A stretch of DNA of 64,000 nucleotides from Collinsella provencensis (GCF_900199705.1 NZ_LT904908.1:1597452-1661451); one strand, 5' to 3'; counted from the stretch's first letter, positions 25,986 through 34,243 are shown. A program made the numbers and translations. The notes: generated from the sequence alone by a model not told the origin.

Positions 25986-26957
25986 ATGGCAGACAAACGC
26001 AAGAACGAGCGCACCCAGCGCGGGGATCGAAAGGCGCCCGCGTCTAAGCGTGGCGGTGACATGTCGAAAAAGAAGCAAGGCGGGCCACGTCAAAGTGTGA
26101 GGTCGCAGAAGGCGGGTGCGGGGGCCGACACATCGGCGCGTAAGGCCAAGGCGTCTCGCCCATATGCACAGGAGCAAGCTCCGCAGCGTCGTGATGTGCA
26201 CGCGGCGGCGGGCAACTACATCGAGGGACGACGCGCTGCCGCCGAGGCGCTGCGTACGGGCTTTCCCATCAAGTGCGCGCTCATCGCCAACGGCGTGGAA
26301 AACGAGCCCGCTATTCGCGACCTGCTTGCAGGCCTGGGCACCTCCGGCGTTCCCGTAAAGCAGGTTTCCCGCTCCCGTTTGGATGAGATTTCCAGTCATG
26401 GGGCCCATCAGGGTATCGTGCTCGAGGTCGGGGCGTTTCCGTATGCGGATCTTGCCGACATCATTGCGCGTACTGGCACGGGAGCCGCGCTCGTGGTCGT
26501 GCTCGACCACGTGACGGATGCGGGCAACTTCGGAGCTATCGTGCGTTCCGCCGAGGTCGTGGGCGCGGCGGGTGTCGTCATCCCCAACAAGCGTTCCGCC
26601 GAGGTCACGGTTGCCACCTACAAGACCTCTGCCGGCGCCGTCATGCACCTTCCCATCGCGCAGGTGCCTAACATCGCTCGCGCGATCGATGACCTCAAAG
26701 ATGCAGGTTTTTGGGTCGGCGGTGCCACGGAGCACGCCGAAGATATTTGCTGGGACGCCCCGTTCGAAGGTCGCGTGGCGCTTGTCATGGGTTCCGAGGG
26801 CGATGGCATTTCGCGCCTGGTGCTCGACAAGTGCGACTTCACGATCAAGCTGCCCCAGCTCGGACAGACCGAGAGTCTCAACGTCGCTCAAGCAGCGACC
26901 GCGCTGTGCTTTGAGTGGCTGCGTCGCAACCGCGATGCGCTCGTGGCGGGGGAGTAG
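25986..26957 (+). CDS. rlmB: 23S rRNA (guanosine-2'-O-)-methyltransferase, TrmH/SpoU family
   Basis: A 323-residue SPOUT methyltransferase started at ATG 25986. The first 75 residues are a Lys/Arg-rich, low-complexity tail typical of actinobacterial RlmB. Then comes a substrate-binding domain (EGRRAAAEALRTGF...) and the SPOUT knot: motif 1 LDHVTDAGNFGAIVRSAEVV, motif 2 VALVMGSEGDGIS and motif 3 LPQLGQTESLNVAQAATAL. It should methylate a 2'-OH in the 23S rRNA peptidyl-transferase loop. The stop lies 3 bp before the next gene, so the two are coupled. Confidence 0.93.
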   Translation: MADKRKNERTQRGDRKAPASKRGGDMSKKKQGGPRQSVRSQKAGAGADTSARKAKASRPYAQEQAPQRRDVHAAAGNYIEGRRAAAEALRTGFPIKCALIANGVENEPAIRDLLAGLGTSGVPVKQVSRSRLDEISSHGAHQGIVLEVGAFPYADLADIIARTGTGAALVVVLDHVTDAGNFGAIVRSAEVVGAAGVVIPNKRSAEVTVATYKTSAGAVMHLPIAQVPNIARAIDDLKDAGFWVGGATEHAEDICWDAPFEGRVALVMGSEGDGISRLVLDKCDFTIKLPQLGQTESLNVAQAATALCFEWLRRNRDALVAGE

Positions 26958-26960
26958 GGA

Positions 26961-27650
26961 ATGGCAAAGAAGAATCGTGCGAAGGCGAAGGCCCGGCGTT
27001 TTGGCGAAGGTTCGGCGAAAACGATTGTCGACGCAAGTACATACGGTGTGGGCAACGCGTTTTCCGGTTTGGCGCCGGCGGAGACGCCGCTGCCGCCCCG
27101 TGGATCCTTGTCGGGCAAAAAGGAGTTACTCGTGGTGGACGGCTACAACGTCATTCACGCCACACCCAAGTATGAGCAGCTCATCGAGGCCCGAGGTGAC
27201 CATCCGTTCTCAAATGACGTCTACGAGCGTGCGCGTACAGCGCTCATCGGCGACGTTGCGGCGTTTGCCGGCCGTCAGTACGAGGCGGTAATCGTGTTCG
27301 ATGCCGCGGGAAACGTGTCCCCCGATCGACCTAACCTGCCGCAAGGTGGCGTGCGCATCGAGTTTTCGCCTCGCGGCGTGACCGCCGACACGGTGATTCA
27401 AAACCTGTGCGTCGAGGCGCGTGAACAGGGACGTGCCTGCTCGGTGGTGACGAGTGACGCGATGATTCAGGCGACCGTGATGGGGAAGGGCGTGACGCGC
27501 GTTTCCGCACGCATGTTGGTGGAGGAAATCGCCGATATGCATCGCGATTTTGAACGCACACGTGATGAGAACGTTGACATCAAGCTCACGCTTGGCAGCC
27601 GCCTTAGCCCGGAATCGCTTGCCAAGCTGCAGTCTCTGCGTGGGAGGTAA
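26961..27650 (+). CDS. NYN-domain (YacP/Rae1-type) ribonuclease
   Basis: A 229-residue protein with a basic 60-residue N-terminus and a NYN/PIN-like nuclease fold: LLVVDGYNVIHATPKYE carries the first acidic residue, VIVFDAAGN a second, and ACSVVTSDAMIQATV the third. B. subtilis Rae1 (YacP), encoded in the same place next to the RlmB-type methylase, is a ribosome-associated endoribonuclease that cuts mRNA in the A site. The neighbourhood supports that role here. It starts 3 bp after rlmB. Confidence 0.85.
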   Translation: MAKKNRAKAKARRFGEGSAKTIVDASTYGVGNAFSGLAPAETPLPPRGSLSGKKELLVVDGYNVIHATPKYEQLIEARGDHPFSNDVYERARTALIGDVAAFAGRQYEAVIVFDAAGNVSPDRPNLPQGGVRIEFSPRGVTADTVIQNLCVEAREQGRACSVVTSDAMIQATVMGKGVTRVSARMLVEEIADMHRDFERTRDENVDIKLTLGSRLSPESLAKLQSLRGR

Positions 27651-27690
27651 GGAACTGCGGGGGATCGTGGGAGCTATGGGGGATTGCAGC

Positions 27691-27787
27691 CGTGACGCAT
27701 CAGAAAGCCTCTCCCTTCAGCTAATTTGCCCAGAAGGAGCACCCATCGTTGGTGGGCGTGACGCATTAGAAAGTCTCTTCCTTCAGC
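27691..27787 (+). repeat. 31-bp direct repeats, 66 bp apart
   Basis: CGTGACGCATCAGAAAGCCT at 27691 and CGTGACGCATTAGAAAGTCT at 27757 begin two 31-bp copies differing at three positions, all C/T. The second copy runs straight into the inverted repeat at 27788. Confidence 0.85.
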
Positions 27788-27855
27788 ACTTTGGGCTATT
27801 TTTGGGTATTTGGACTTCATTTTTGAGATTAAAATGCCGAAAAACAGCCCAAAGT
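27788..27855. repeat. AT-rich inverted repeat, GGGCTRTTTTT family, copy a
   Basis: ACTTTGGGCTATTTTTGGG pairs with CGAAAAACAGCCCAAAGT; the arms match at about 21 of 24 positions around a 20-nt loop. A second copy with a nearly identical left arm lies at 58663-58724. Confidence 0.8.
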
Positions 27856-27871
27856 TCCAAGAGGGGCGAGA

Positions 27872-28161
27872 CGCAACCGGGTTCGATTCCTGGCACGAAG
27901 CAGAAAAAGGCCCAATGCCGCAATGGCATCGGGCCCCCGAACTCATATGGAGCCAGCGACAGGAATCGCCGGGCGGCCTGAGGGCCGCCCTCTCACCGCT
28001 TCGGCGCTGTCGCGCCTCGCGCGCTCCGCTGGGAAACGGCTTCGCGTTCCCTCAGCTCCGCGCCCGCAACCGGGTTCGATTCCTGGCACGAAGCAGAAAA
28101 AGGCCCAATGCCGCAATGGCATCGGGCCCCCGAACTTATATGGAGCCAGCGACAGGAATCG
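27872..28161. repeat. 97-bp direct repeat covering the tRNA-Thr 3' end and terminator
   Basis: Copy 1 is 27872-27968 and copy 2 is 28065-28161, offset 193 bp, with a single mismatch (C/T at 27953 versus 28146 region). Each includes the last 21 nt of tRNA-Thr, the minus-strand terminator hairpin and a T-arm-like segment CGGGTTCGATTCCTGG on the plus strand. Only copy 2 continues into the full tRNA gene. Confidence 0.92.
28090..28133 (-). terminator. Terminator of tRNA-Thr(TGT)
   Basis: On the minus strand, GGCCCGATGCC and GGCATTGGGCC pair around ATTGC, followed by TTTTTC. An identical copy lies in the duplicated segment 193 bp away (27898-27940). Confidence 0.85.
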
Positions 28162-28215
28162 AACCCGCAACCCACTGATTACAAATCAGTTGCTCTACCG
28201 TTGAGCCACGCTGGC
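28141..28215 (-). tRNA. tRNA-Thr (anticodon TGT)
   Basis: Acceptor GCCAGCG pairs with CGCTGGC. The anticodon arm CTGAT/ATCAG encloses TTGTA, giving anticodon TGT. The T-arm is GCGGGTTCGATTCCTGT and CCA is encoded. A minus-strand promoter lies just upstream (28247-28275). Confidence 0.97.
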
Positions 28216-28246
28216 ACTTTGGGCGCTTGGCGCGCAAAGCTTCTCT

Positions 28247-28275
28247 AGGATAGCGGACGGTTGAGTCTGGGGCAA
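28247..28275 (-). promoter_or_regulatory. Promoter of tRNA-Thr(TGT)
   Basis: Minus strand: -35 TTGCCC, 17-bp spacer, -10 TATCCT, about 32 bp before the tRNA. Confidence 0.6.
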
Positions 28276-28656
28276 GCAGAGAACCCGGTTGCACAAACAG
28301 GCCTGTGCGGCCAAAACAGGCATGCGCGGCCAATCCCGCTCCCGCTTCGGTTCAAAAACAGTTGCGCGTGACAAATCCCGCTTCGACTCATAGATGAGAT
28401 GCGTGAGAACAAAGCAAAGGGAGCCATCTCGCGTTTGTCGAAAATGACTCAATAATCTCTTGAGGGACAAACGATTTCCGCGTTTTTAGAGTGCGTGCGA
28501 CACAGTCACGCTCCAAGTACTCCATCTGCATAAAGTACTTACTGGAGCTTTACAAAATGAACAAGAAAAAGGGCATATTCAAAGAGCAAGAAACAGATAA
28601 ATTGTGCGTTTTTCCTGCAAAGCGATACGCCCGGACGCGTGTATTTCAAAAGTTTG

Positions 28657-28686
28657 TTGACAGGGAATAGCGCAACGTTCTAATAT
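28657..28686 (+). promoter_or_regulatory. Promoter of the tRNA-Tyr/Thr/Met-tuf transcript
   Basis: Consensus -35 TTGACA (28657-28662), an 18-bp spacer and -10 TAATAT (28681-28686), about 60 bp before tRNA-Tyr. It is one of the two best promoter matches in the window. Confidence 0.75.
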
Positions 28687-28747
28687 TCATCTGCTTGCAA
28701 ACGAGGCATGCCTGTGTGGGTTGCATCGGGAGTGAGTTTGACAGACC

Positions 28748-28831
28748 GGGGATGTGGCACAGCGGCAACTGCGGCGGACTGTAAATCCGCTCCCTCTGGG
28801 TTCATAGGTTCGAGTCCTATCATCCCCACCA
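28748..28831 (+). tRNA. tRNA-Tyr (anticodon GTA)
   Basis: A class II tRNA with a long variable arm. Acceptor GGGGATG pairs with CATCCCC; anticodon arm GCGGA-CTGTAAA-TCCGC gives GTA; CCA is encoded. Confidence 0.96.
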
Positions 28832-28840
28832 GTCAGTCAG

Positions 28841-28916
28841 GCCTGTATAGCTCAGTCGGTAGAGCACTTCGTTGGTAACGAAGAGGTCACCAGTTCAAGT
28901 CTGGTTGCAGGCTCCA
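28841..28916 (+). tRNA. tRNA-Thr (anticodon GGT)
   Basis: Acceptor GCCTGTA pairs with TGCAGGC. The anticodon arm CTTCG-TTGGTAA-CGAAG gives GGT; CCA is encoded. It lies 9 bp after tRNA-Tyr. Confidence 0.96.
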
Positions 28917-28919
28917 TTT

Positions 28920-28996
28920 GGCGGCGTAGCTCAGTTGGTCAGAGCGCACGGTTCATACCCGTGTTGTCACTGGTTCGAATCCAGTCGCCGCTACCA
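28920..28996 (+). tRNA. tRNA-Met (anticodon CAT), probably elongator
   Basis: The anticodon loop holds CAT. Acceptor GGCGGCG pairs with CGCCGCT including a terminal G-T wobble; it lacks the unpaired 1-72 position of initiator tRNA. CCA is encoded. It lies 96 bp before tuf. Confidence 0.93.
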
Positions 28997-29091
28997 GTAA
29001 CTTATGGCGGCTTCCAAGGAAACGAGGAGGCCGCTTGGGTTAGATAGGGAATTTGCCCCAAAAGGGGGCGACCTTTCAGAAGGAGGGCTTC

Positions 29092-30282
29092 ATGGCCAAG
29101 GAAAAGTTTGAGCGCACTAAGCCGCATGTTAACATCGGCACCATCGGTCACGTTGACCACGGTAAGACGACCCTGACCGCCGCTATCACCAAGGTTCTCT
29201 CTGAGACCGATGGCTGCAAGGCCGACTTCACCGCCTTCGAGAACATCGACAAGGCTCCCGAGGAGCGCGAGCGTGGTATTACGATCTCCGTTGCCCACGT
29301 TGAGTACGAGACCGCTACTCGCCACTATGCTCACGTTGACTGCCCCGGCCACGCCGACTACGTCAAGAACATGATCTCCGGTGCTGCCCAGATGGACGGC
29401 GCTATCCTGGTTATCGCCGCTACCGACGGCCCGATGGCCCAGACTCGTGAGCACATCCTGCTCGCCCGTCAGGTCGGCGTTCCCTACATCGTCGTGTTCC
29501 TGAACAAGTGCGACATGGTCGACGACGAGGAGCTCATTGACCTCGTCGAGATGGAGACCCGTGACCTCCTCTCCGAGTACGAGTTCCCGGGAGACGACCT
29601 GCCCATCGTTCGCGGCTCCGCTCTTGGTGCCCTGAACGGCGAGGAGAAGTGGATGGACGCTGTCCGCGAGCTCATGGCTGCCGTCGACGACTACATCCCG
29701 ACCCCCGAGCGCGACAACGAGAAGCCGTTCCTGATGGCCGTTGAGGACGTCATGACCATTTCCGGTCGTGGTACCGTTGCTACCGGCCGTGTCGAGCGCG
29801 GTGAGCTCCGTCTCAACGAGCCCGTCGAGATCGTCGGCATCAAGGAGACCAAGAACACCGTTGCCACCGGCATCGAGATGTTCCGTAAGTCCATGGACTT
29901 CTGCGAGGCTGGCGACAACGTCGGCATCCTGCTCCGTGGTATCAAGCGCGAGGAGATCGAGCGCGGCCAGGTTCTGTGCAAGCCGGGTTCCGTTACCCCG
30001 CACACCAAGTTCACTGGCGAGATCTACGTCCTCACCAAGGACGAGGGTGGCCGTCACACCCCGTTCTTCGATGGCTATCGTCCGCAGTTCTACTTCCGTA
30101 CCACTGACGTGACCGGTACCGTCAAGCTCCCCGAGGGCACCGAGATGGCTATGCCTGGTGACCACATCACCATCACCGGCGAGCTCATTCACCCGATCGC
30201 CATGGAGGAGGGCCTGCGCTTCGCTATCCGCGAGGGTGGCCACACCGTGGGTTCCGGTATCGTCTCCACCATCATCGAGTAA
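29092..30282 (+). CDS. tuf: Translation elongation factor Tu
   Basis: A 396-residue EF-Tu that delivers aminoacyl-tRNA to the ribosome. Start ATG 29092 behind AGAAGGAGG gives [21 protein letters not shown]-motifs [24 protein letters not shown] and [10 protein letters not shown] are intact; domains II and III are of usual length. The order tRNA-Tyr, Thr, Met, tuf, rpmG, tRNA-Trp, secE, nusG is a classic bacterial cluster. It is separated from fusA by about 25 kb and is the only tuf in the window. Confidence 0.99.
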   Translation: MAKEKFERTKPHVNIGTIGHVDHGKTTLTAAITKVLSETDGCKADFTAFENIDKAPEERERGITISVAHVEYETATRHYAHVDCPGHADYVKNMISGAAQMDGAILVIAATDGPMAQTREHILLARQVGVPYIVVFLNKCDMVDDEELIDLVEMETRDLLSEYEFPGDDLPIVRGSALGALNGEEKWMDAVRELMAAVDDYIPTPERDNEKPFLMAVEDVMTISGRGTVATGRVERGELRLNEPVEIVGIKETKNTVATGIEMFRKSMDFCEAGDNVGILLRGIKREEIERGQVLCKPGSVTPHTKFTGEIYVLTKDEGGRHTPFFDGYRPQFYFRTTDVTGTVKLPEGTEMAMPGDHITITGELIHPIAMEEGLRFAIREGGHTVGSGIVSTIIE

Positions 30283-30315
30283 CTTTTCGTTCTCGCTGAT
30301 CTAGGCGTACTTGTA

Positions 30316-30350
30316 GGACCCGGCGCCTTATCTGGTGCCGGGTCCTTTTT
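30316..30350 (+). terminator. Terminator after tuf
   Basis: GGACCCGGCGCC and GGTGCCGGGTCC form a near-perfect 12-bp stem followed by TTTTT. Confidence 0.93.
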
Positions 30351-30465
30351 CACCCTGCTCGATGCTAGTTCTATCGCAGTTTGGGTTCGCAACGGCATTT
30401 CCGCATCTGCGTTGCAAAAAAATGTGTATCTCGTTTGCAGAACAGACACGGTGATACCGTTTGCA

Positions 30466-30494
30466 TTGACAGGTTTCACAGCTAGATGCTATTG
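30466..30494 (+). promoter_or_regulatory. Promoter of rpmG-tRNA-Trp
   Basis: -35 TTGACA (30466-30471), 17-bp spacer, -10 CTATTG (30489-30494), about 40 bp before rpmG. Confidence 0.6.
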
Positions 30495-30536
30495 TTAGCG
30501 ACCGTGCCCGTTGGGGCGGTATAGGAAGGTTAAGAC

Positions 30537-30686
30537 ATGCGCACTATGGTTACCCTGGCTTGCACCGAGTGCAAGCGTCGTAATTACACGACCACCAAGA
30601 ACAAGGCAAACATGCCCGACCGCATGGAGATCAAGAAGTATTGCCCCTGGTGCAAGAAGCACACGCTGCACAAGGAGACCCGCTAG
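30537..30686 (+). CDS. rpmG: 50S ribosomal protein L33
   Basis: A 49-residue zinc-type L33, [17 protein letters not shown] to the C-terminal HTLHKETR. Both zinc knuckles are present: CTEC (residues 9-12) and CPWC (36-39). This is the zinc-containing version, as opposed to the Cys-less form made under zinc limitation in some bacteria. GGAAGG lies 8 bp upstream of the ATG at 30537. It is followed by tRNA-Trp after 14 bp. The gene is shorter than many ORF cut-offs. Confidence 0.97.
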   Translation: MRTMVTLACTECKRRNYTTTKNKANMPDRMEIKKYCPWCKKHTLHKETR

Positions 30687-30700
30687 TCTCTTATGCATAC

Positions 30701-30776
<76 letters not shown>

Positions 30777-30785
30777 GTCTTTAAT

Positions 30786-30816
30786 CCGTAAGCCTCTTTT
30801 GAGGCTTACGGTTTTC
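30786..30816 (+). terminator. Terminator between tRNA-Trp and secE
   Basis: CCGTAAGCCTC and GAGGCTTACGG form a perfect 11-bp stem with a TTTT loop, followed by TTTTC. Some read-through to secE is likely, since no clear separate secE promoter is seen. Confidence 0.85.
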
Positions 30817-30851
30817 TAACGTATAAGCGCCTTTGCGCGGAGGTAAGTCAC

Positions 30852-31106
30852 ATGGCAAACAAGAAGAGCACCAAGACACCTGCTAAGGCCAAGAAGAACG
30901 AGAAGAAGGGCTTCTTCGGTTCGATCAAGGCTTATCTGGGTTCCGTGCGCTCCGAGATGAAGCGCGTTGTGTGGCCCACCAAGAAAGAACTCGTCAACTA
31001 CACGATCGCGGTGTGCGTCTCGCTCATCGTGGTTGGCGTTGTTATTGCTGTGCTCGATGCCGTTATCGGTGCCGGCCTTGTTGCCTTTGCTGGCCTGAGG
31101 GGGTAA
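30852..31106 (+). CDS. secE: Preprotein translocase subunit SecE
   Basis: An 84-residue SecE, the small clamp of the SecYEG channel. A Lys-rich 20-residue tail precedes the amphipathic helix AYLGSVRSEMKRVVWPTKKEL and a single membrane helix YTIAVCVSLIVVGVVIAVLDAVI. Behind GCGGAGGTAAG. It is directly followed by nusG (2-bp gap), the usual pair. Confidence 0.96.
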   Translation: MANKKSTKTPAKAKKNEKKGFFGSIKAYLGSVRSEMKRVVWPTKKELVNYTIAVCVSLIVVGVVIAVLDAVIGAGLVAFAGLRG

Positions 31107-31108
31107 AG

Positions 31109-31648
31109 ATGTCCAAGCGTTGGTACGTTGTTCACACTTACTCCGGATATGAGAACCGTGTTAAGTCCGATCTCGAGCACCGCATCGAGACCATGGGCAT
31201 GCAGGATCGCATCTTCGACATCCAGATTCCCACTGAGCACGTCACTGAGCTTAAAGAGGGTGGCAAGCGCGACGAGAAGGACGTCAAGATCTTCCCGGGT
31301 TATGTGCTTGTTCGCATGGAGATGGATGACGACGCTTGGACTTGCGTTCGCAATACCCCGGGCGTAACCGGCTTCCTCGGCGGCAGCGGCAAGCCCGCTC
31401 CGCTCTCTCGCGACGAGTACAACAAGATGATGCGCAAAGCCGACAAGGGCGAGGGCGCTCCCAAGCGTGCCGTCGTCGATGTTGAGGTTGGCAGCTCCGT
31501 GCGTGTCATTTCCGGTCCGCTGGCCGATTTCGACGGCAAGGTGTCCGAGGTTATGGCCGAGGCCGGCAAGGTCAAGGTCAACCTGCTCATCTTCGGTCGT
31601 GAGACGCCCGTCGAGCTTGGTTTCGACCAGATTGCGGTTATCGCATAA
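31109..31648 (+). CDS. nusG: Transcription antitermination factor NusG
   Basis: A 179-residue NusG that bridges RNA polymerase and the ribosome through S10. Start ATG 31109 behind GAGGGGG gives MSKRWYVVHTYSGYENRVK. The NGN domain includes FPGYVLVRMEMDDDAWTCVRNTPGVTGF and the C-terminal KOW domain VRVISGPLADFDGKVSEV. The linker GEGAPKRAVVDVEVG is slightly acidic. Ordinary length; no insert such as those in some actinobacterial NusG. Confidence 0.97.
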   Translation: MSKRWYVVHTYSGYENRVKSDLEHRIETMGMQDRIFDIQIPTEHVTELKEGGKRDEKDVKIFPGYVLVRMEMDDDAWTCVRNTPGVTGFLGGSGKPAPLSRDEYNKMMRKADKGEGAPKRAVVDVEVGSSVRVISGPLADFDGKVSEVMAEAGKVKVNLLIFGRETPVELGFDQIAVIA

Positions 31649-31775
31649 GGTCGTTTGTTTGTTTGTCCGCGCTTACGCGCTTCGGGACCGACTGCTCATC
31701 GGTTCCCGTGCTTCTAGCGTGTTGGTGCTGACGATATAGTAGATTTCAACGTGTAACGTTTAAGGAAGGTGTGAC

Positions 31776-32204
31776 ATGGCAGAGAAGAAGATCGCCACCG
31801 TCATCAAGCTTCAGATCCCGGCCGGCAAGGCCAACCCGGCTCCTCCCGTGGGCCCCGCCCTGGGTGCTGCTCAGGTCAACATCATGCAGTTCTGCCAGGC
31901 GTTCAACGCTGCCACGCAGGACAAGATGGGTGACATCATCCCGGTCGTCATTACCGTGTTCGAGGATCGTTCCTTCGACTTCGTGTGCAAGACCCCTCCC
32001 GCGGCTCACCTCATCAAGAAGGAGCTCGGCCTCAAGGGTGGCTCTGCTGTTCCCCAGCGCGACAAGGTCGGCCAGCTCACCGATGAGCAGCTCACCAAGA
32101 TCGCCGAGATCAAGATGCCCGACCTCAATGCCAACGACATTGACGCCGCCAAGAAGATCGTCGCCGGTACCGCTCGCTCCATGGGCGTGACCATCGCCGA
32201 GTAA
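31776..32204 (+). CDS. rplK: 50S ribosomal protein L11
   Basis: A 142-residue L11 of the GTPase-associated centre, needed for RelA sensing and the thiopeptide target site. The Pro-rich start [20 protein letters not shown] and the RNA-binding C-terminus [20 protein letters not shown] are intact. A spacer of 127 bp separates it from nusG. Confidence 0.98.
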   Translation: MAEKKIATVIKLQIPAGKANPAPPVGPALGAAQVNIMQFCQAFNAATQDKMGDIIPVVITVFEDRSFDFVCKTPPAAHLIKKELGLKGGSAVPQRDKVGQLTDEQLTKIAEIKMPDLNANDIDAAKKIVAGTARSMGVTIAE

Positions 32205-32311
32205 CTCGGCTCGCTGGGTTTCCAGCTTGTATTTTGTAACTCGCACGCCATAAGGGCGTGTGAACGATGTGGGAGGGCCGCGTGCCCGTATGTACCACAG
32301 GAGGTAATGAC

Positions 32312-33022
32312 ATGGCTAACAAGCATGGCAAGAAGTTCCGCGCTGCTGCGGAGAAGGTCGAGTCGGGTAAGCTCTACACTCCGCTCGCGGCTGTGAAGGT
32401 CGTCAAGGAGGTCGCTTGCGCCAACTTCGACGAGACCGTTGAGGCTCACTTCCGTCTGGGCGTCGACACCCGTAAGGCCGACCAGAACATCCGCGGCTCC
32501 ATCTCCCTGCCCCACGGCACCGGTAAGACCGTCCGCGTTGCCGTCTTCGCTGAGGGCGCTCAGGCCGAGCAGGCCACCGCTGCTGGCGCTGACGTTGTCG
32601 GTTCCGACGAGCTCATTGCCCAGATCCAGAAGGGCGAGATCAACTTCGACGCCGCTATCGCTACGCCCATGATGATGGCCAAGGTTGGCCGCATCGGTAA
32701 GATCCTCGGCCCCCGTGGCCTCATGCCGAACCCCAAGCTCGGCACCGTGACCATGGACGTCGCCAAGATGGTCTCCGAGCTCAAGGCTGGCCGCGTTGAG
32801 TATCGTGCCGACCGTTACGGCATCTGCCACGTGCCGCTGGGCCGCGTTTCCTTCGACGACCAGAAGCTCGTCGAGAACTACGCTGCTCTCTACACCGAGA
32901 TCCTGCGCGTCAAGCCGGCTTCCGCTAAGGGCCGCTACGTGAAGAGCATCTCCATCTCCTCCACCATGGGCCCGGGCGTCAAGGTTGACTCCGCGGTTAC
33001 CCGCAACTTCATGGAGGAGTAG
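32312..33022 (+). CDS. rplA: 50S ribosomal protein L1
   Basis: A 236-residue L1 of the L1 stalk at the E site; in E. coli it also represses rplK-rplA translation. ATG 32312 behind AGGAGGT gives [15 protein letters not shown]. The signature [22 protein letters not shown] is intact. A strong terminator follows, so rplJ-rplL, which usually come next, are not joined to it and lie 22.6 kb away. Confidence 0.98.
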   Translation: MANKHGKKFRAAAEKVESGKLYTPLAAVKVVKEVACANFDETVEAHFRLGVDTRKADQNIRGSISLPHGTGKTVRVAVFAEGAQAEQATAAGADVVGSDELIAQIQKGEINFDAAIATPMMMAKVGRIGKILGPRGLMPNPKLGTVTMDVAKMVSELKAGRVEYRADRYGICHVPLGRVSFDDQKLVENYAALYTEILRVKPASAKGRYVKSISISSTMGPGVKVDSAVTRNFMEE

Positions 33023-33055
33023 GCGGTTTCGCTGCATTCCTTTCCAAGGATTGAT

Positions 33056-33090
33056 AAACCCGGTTCGTTTACGCGAGCCGGGTTTTTGTT
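33056..33090 (+). terminator. Terminator after rplA
   Basis: AAACCCGG and CCGGGTTT pair around a GC-containing loop with further inner pairing, followed by a T-tract. The remaining 33091-33325 is leader for the next gene with no clear feature. Confidence 0.88.
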
Positions 33091-33325
33091 TCGAGGGGAG
33101 TGGGTGTCCACAGCTGCGCGCTTCTGCCTGATAAAGCGGGGTATCTGTGTTCGGTGTGTGGCATAAAACCAGCACGATTTGGCATGCGAGAGTTCGCGTA
33201 AACTATGCGAGGCGGTATTCGAGGCTCAGATGGAGCGTGCCGCAGAACGCGCCGGAAGGCGTTGGGAAGCCCTGTGCAATGTGGGGCGACAAAAGGTGCG
33301 AGAACGCACCTCAGGAGGCGTCAGA

Positions 33326-34243
33326 ATGGCGCAGAAGGAGGACGAGATGTCCGAGTACATGGAAAACGACAACGAAATGTTGGACGAGGTCGTGGAGGTC
33401 GAAGAGGACCTGGAGACCGCCGAGGTTGTTGAGACCGAGGAGCTTGAAGAGGACGTCGAGTCTGCTGACGTTGATGAGGATGCTGAGGGCGAGGAGGCTG
33501 ATGTCGAGGAGGAGACCGAGAGCCTCGATGATCAGCTGTTCGACAAGGTTCAGCGCGCTGCTCGCCTGCTGCGTAACCGTAAGTTCGCCATGGGCCGTGA
33601 GGCTGAGGAGGATCTTGCTCGCCTGAACGAGCTCAAGCGCGCTCTCAAGCTTCTTGAGCTTAAGCCGCAGATGGAGCAGAAGGAGATGTCCGACCTGCTG
33701 GGCATGCGTCTGCGCGAGCTCGACTCGATCCTGCGTGAAGCCGAGGAGGCCGGCGTTGTGACGCGCGTCAAGCCTGAGGACGAGGACATGCGCATCGTGC
33801 TCGTTCAGGCCAACGAGAACGCCGAGGAGCTTGCCAGCAACATGGGTTCTAAGCGTAAGAAGCTCGTGGCCCAGCTTTCCGAGGTTGACGCTGAGGACAT
33901 TGTCGCCCTCATGGATAAGATTATCGAGCCGTTGACCGCTATGGGTCTGGATAACGACGATCGCGGTGGCCGCGGCGGCGACCGTGGTCCTCGTAAGGAC
34001 TTTGGCGGTCGCGGTGGCGATCGTGGTGGCCGCGGTGGTTTTGACCGCGGTGGCCGCGGCGGTGATCGTGGCGATCGCGGCCCGCGCAAGGACTTTGGTG
34101 ACCGCGGTGGCCGTGGCGGTTTCGGTGATCGTGGTGGCCGTGGCGGCTTTGACCGCGGTGGCGATCGCGGCGGTCGTGGCGGGTTCGGTGATCGCGGCGG
34201 CCGTGGTGGCTATGGCGATCGTCGTGGCGGCTCCCGTTACTAA
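33326..34243 (+). CDS. Winged-helix protein with acidic N-terminus and RGG-repeat C-terminus
   Basis: A 305-residue protein of three parts: residues 1-68 are very acidic (Glu/Asp runs), 69-205 form a helical, MarR-like winged-helix region (FDKVQRAARLLRNRKF, EMSDLLGMRLRELDSILREA, EEAGVVTRVKPED), and about 210-305 consist of RGG/RG and DRGG repeats broken twice by GPRKDFG. RGG boxes are RNA-binding and condensate-forming segments, so an RNA- or nucleic-acid-associated role is likely. Two nearby starts, 33326 and 33347, each have a good site (AGGAGG and AAGGAGG). It sits after rplA with its own leader. Function unknown. Confidence 0.8.
   Translation: MAQKEDEMSEYMENDNEMLDEVVEVEEDLETAEVVETEELEEDVESADVDEDAEGEEADVEEETESLDDQLFDKVQRAARLLRNRKFAMGREAEEDLARLNELKRALKLLELKPQMEQKEMSDLLGMRLRELDSILREAEEAGVVTRVKPEDEDMRIVLVQANENAEELASNMGSKRKKLVAQLSEVDAEDIVALMDKIIEPLTAMGLDNDDRGGRGGDRGPRKDFGGRGGDRGGRGGFDRGGRGGDRGDRGPRKDFGDRGGRGGFGDRGGRGGFDRGGDRGGRGGFGDRGGRGGYGDRRGGSRY

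Larger units (their letters stand above)
27651..28140. other. Repeat-rich gap with a duplicated tRNA 3' end
   Basis: No gene is convincing. It contains a pair of 31-bp direct repeats (27691-27787), an AT-rich inverted repeat (27788-27855), a 97-bp direct repeat of the tRNA-Thr 3' end and terminator (27872-27968 and 28065-28161), and a very GC-rich 96-bp spacer (27969-28064) with its own GGGCGGCC/GGCCGCCC hairpin. Confidence 0.75.
28216..28747. other. Divergent intergenic region between tRNA-Thr(TGT) and tRNA-Tyr
   Basis: It holds two promoters (28247-28275 minus, 28657-28686 plus) and a short imperfect hairpin (CTCCAAGTAC...GTACTTACTGGAG, 28511-28547). A 37-codon ORF at 28557 has no family features and overlaps the plus promoter, so it is not called. 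Nothing else is seen. Confidence 0.6.

Noticed and set aside
27651-28216. A resident integrative element or prophage at tRNA-Thr
   Set aside because: No integrase, replication or structural gene lies between the duplicated tRNA ends, only 96 bp, so at most a scar remains.
28557-28670. A 37-codon frame upstream of the tRNA-Tyr cluster
   Set aside because: It overlaps the -35 element of a good promoter, lacks a strong ribosome site and has no recognisable features.
33960-34235. Short GC-rich repeats that could be mistaken for a CRISPR array
   Set aside because: The repeats are codon-level RGG/DRGG repeats without unique spacers, and they stay in one frame.
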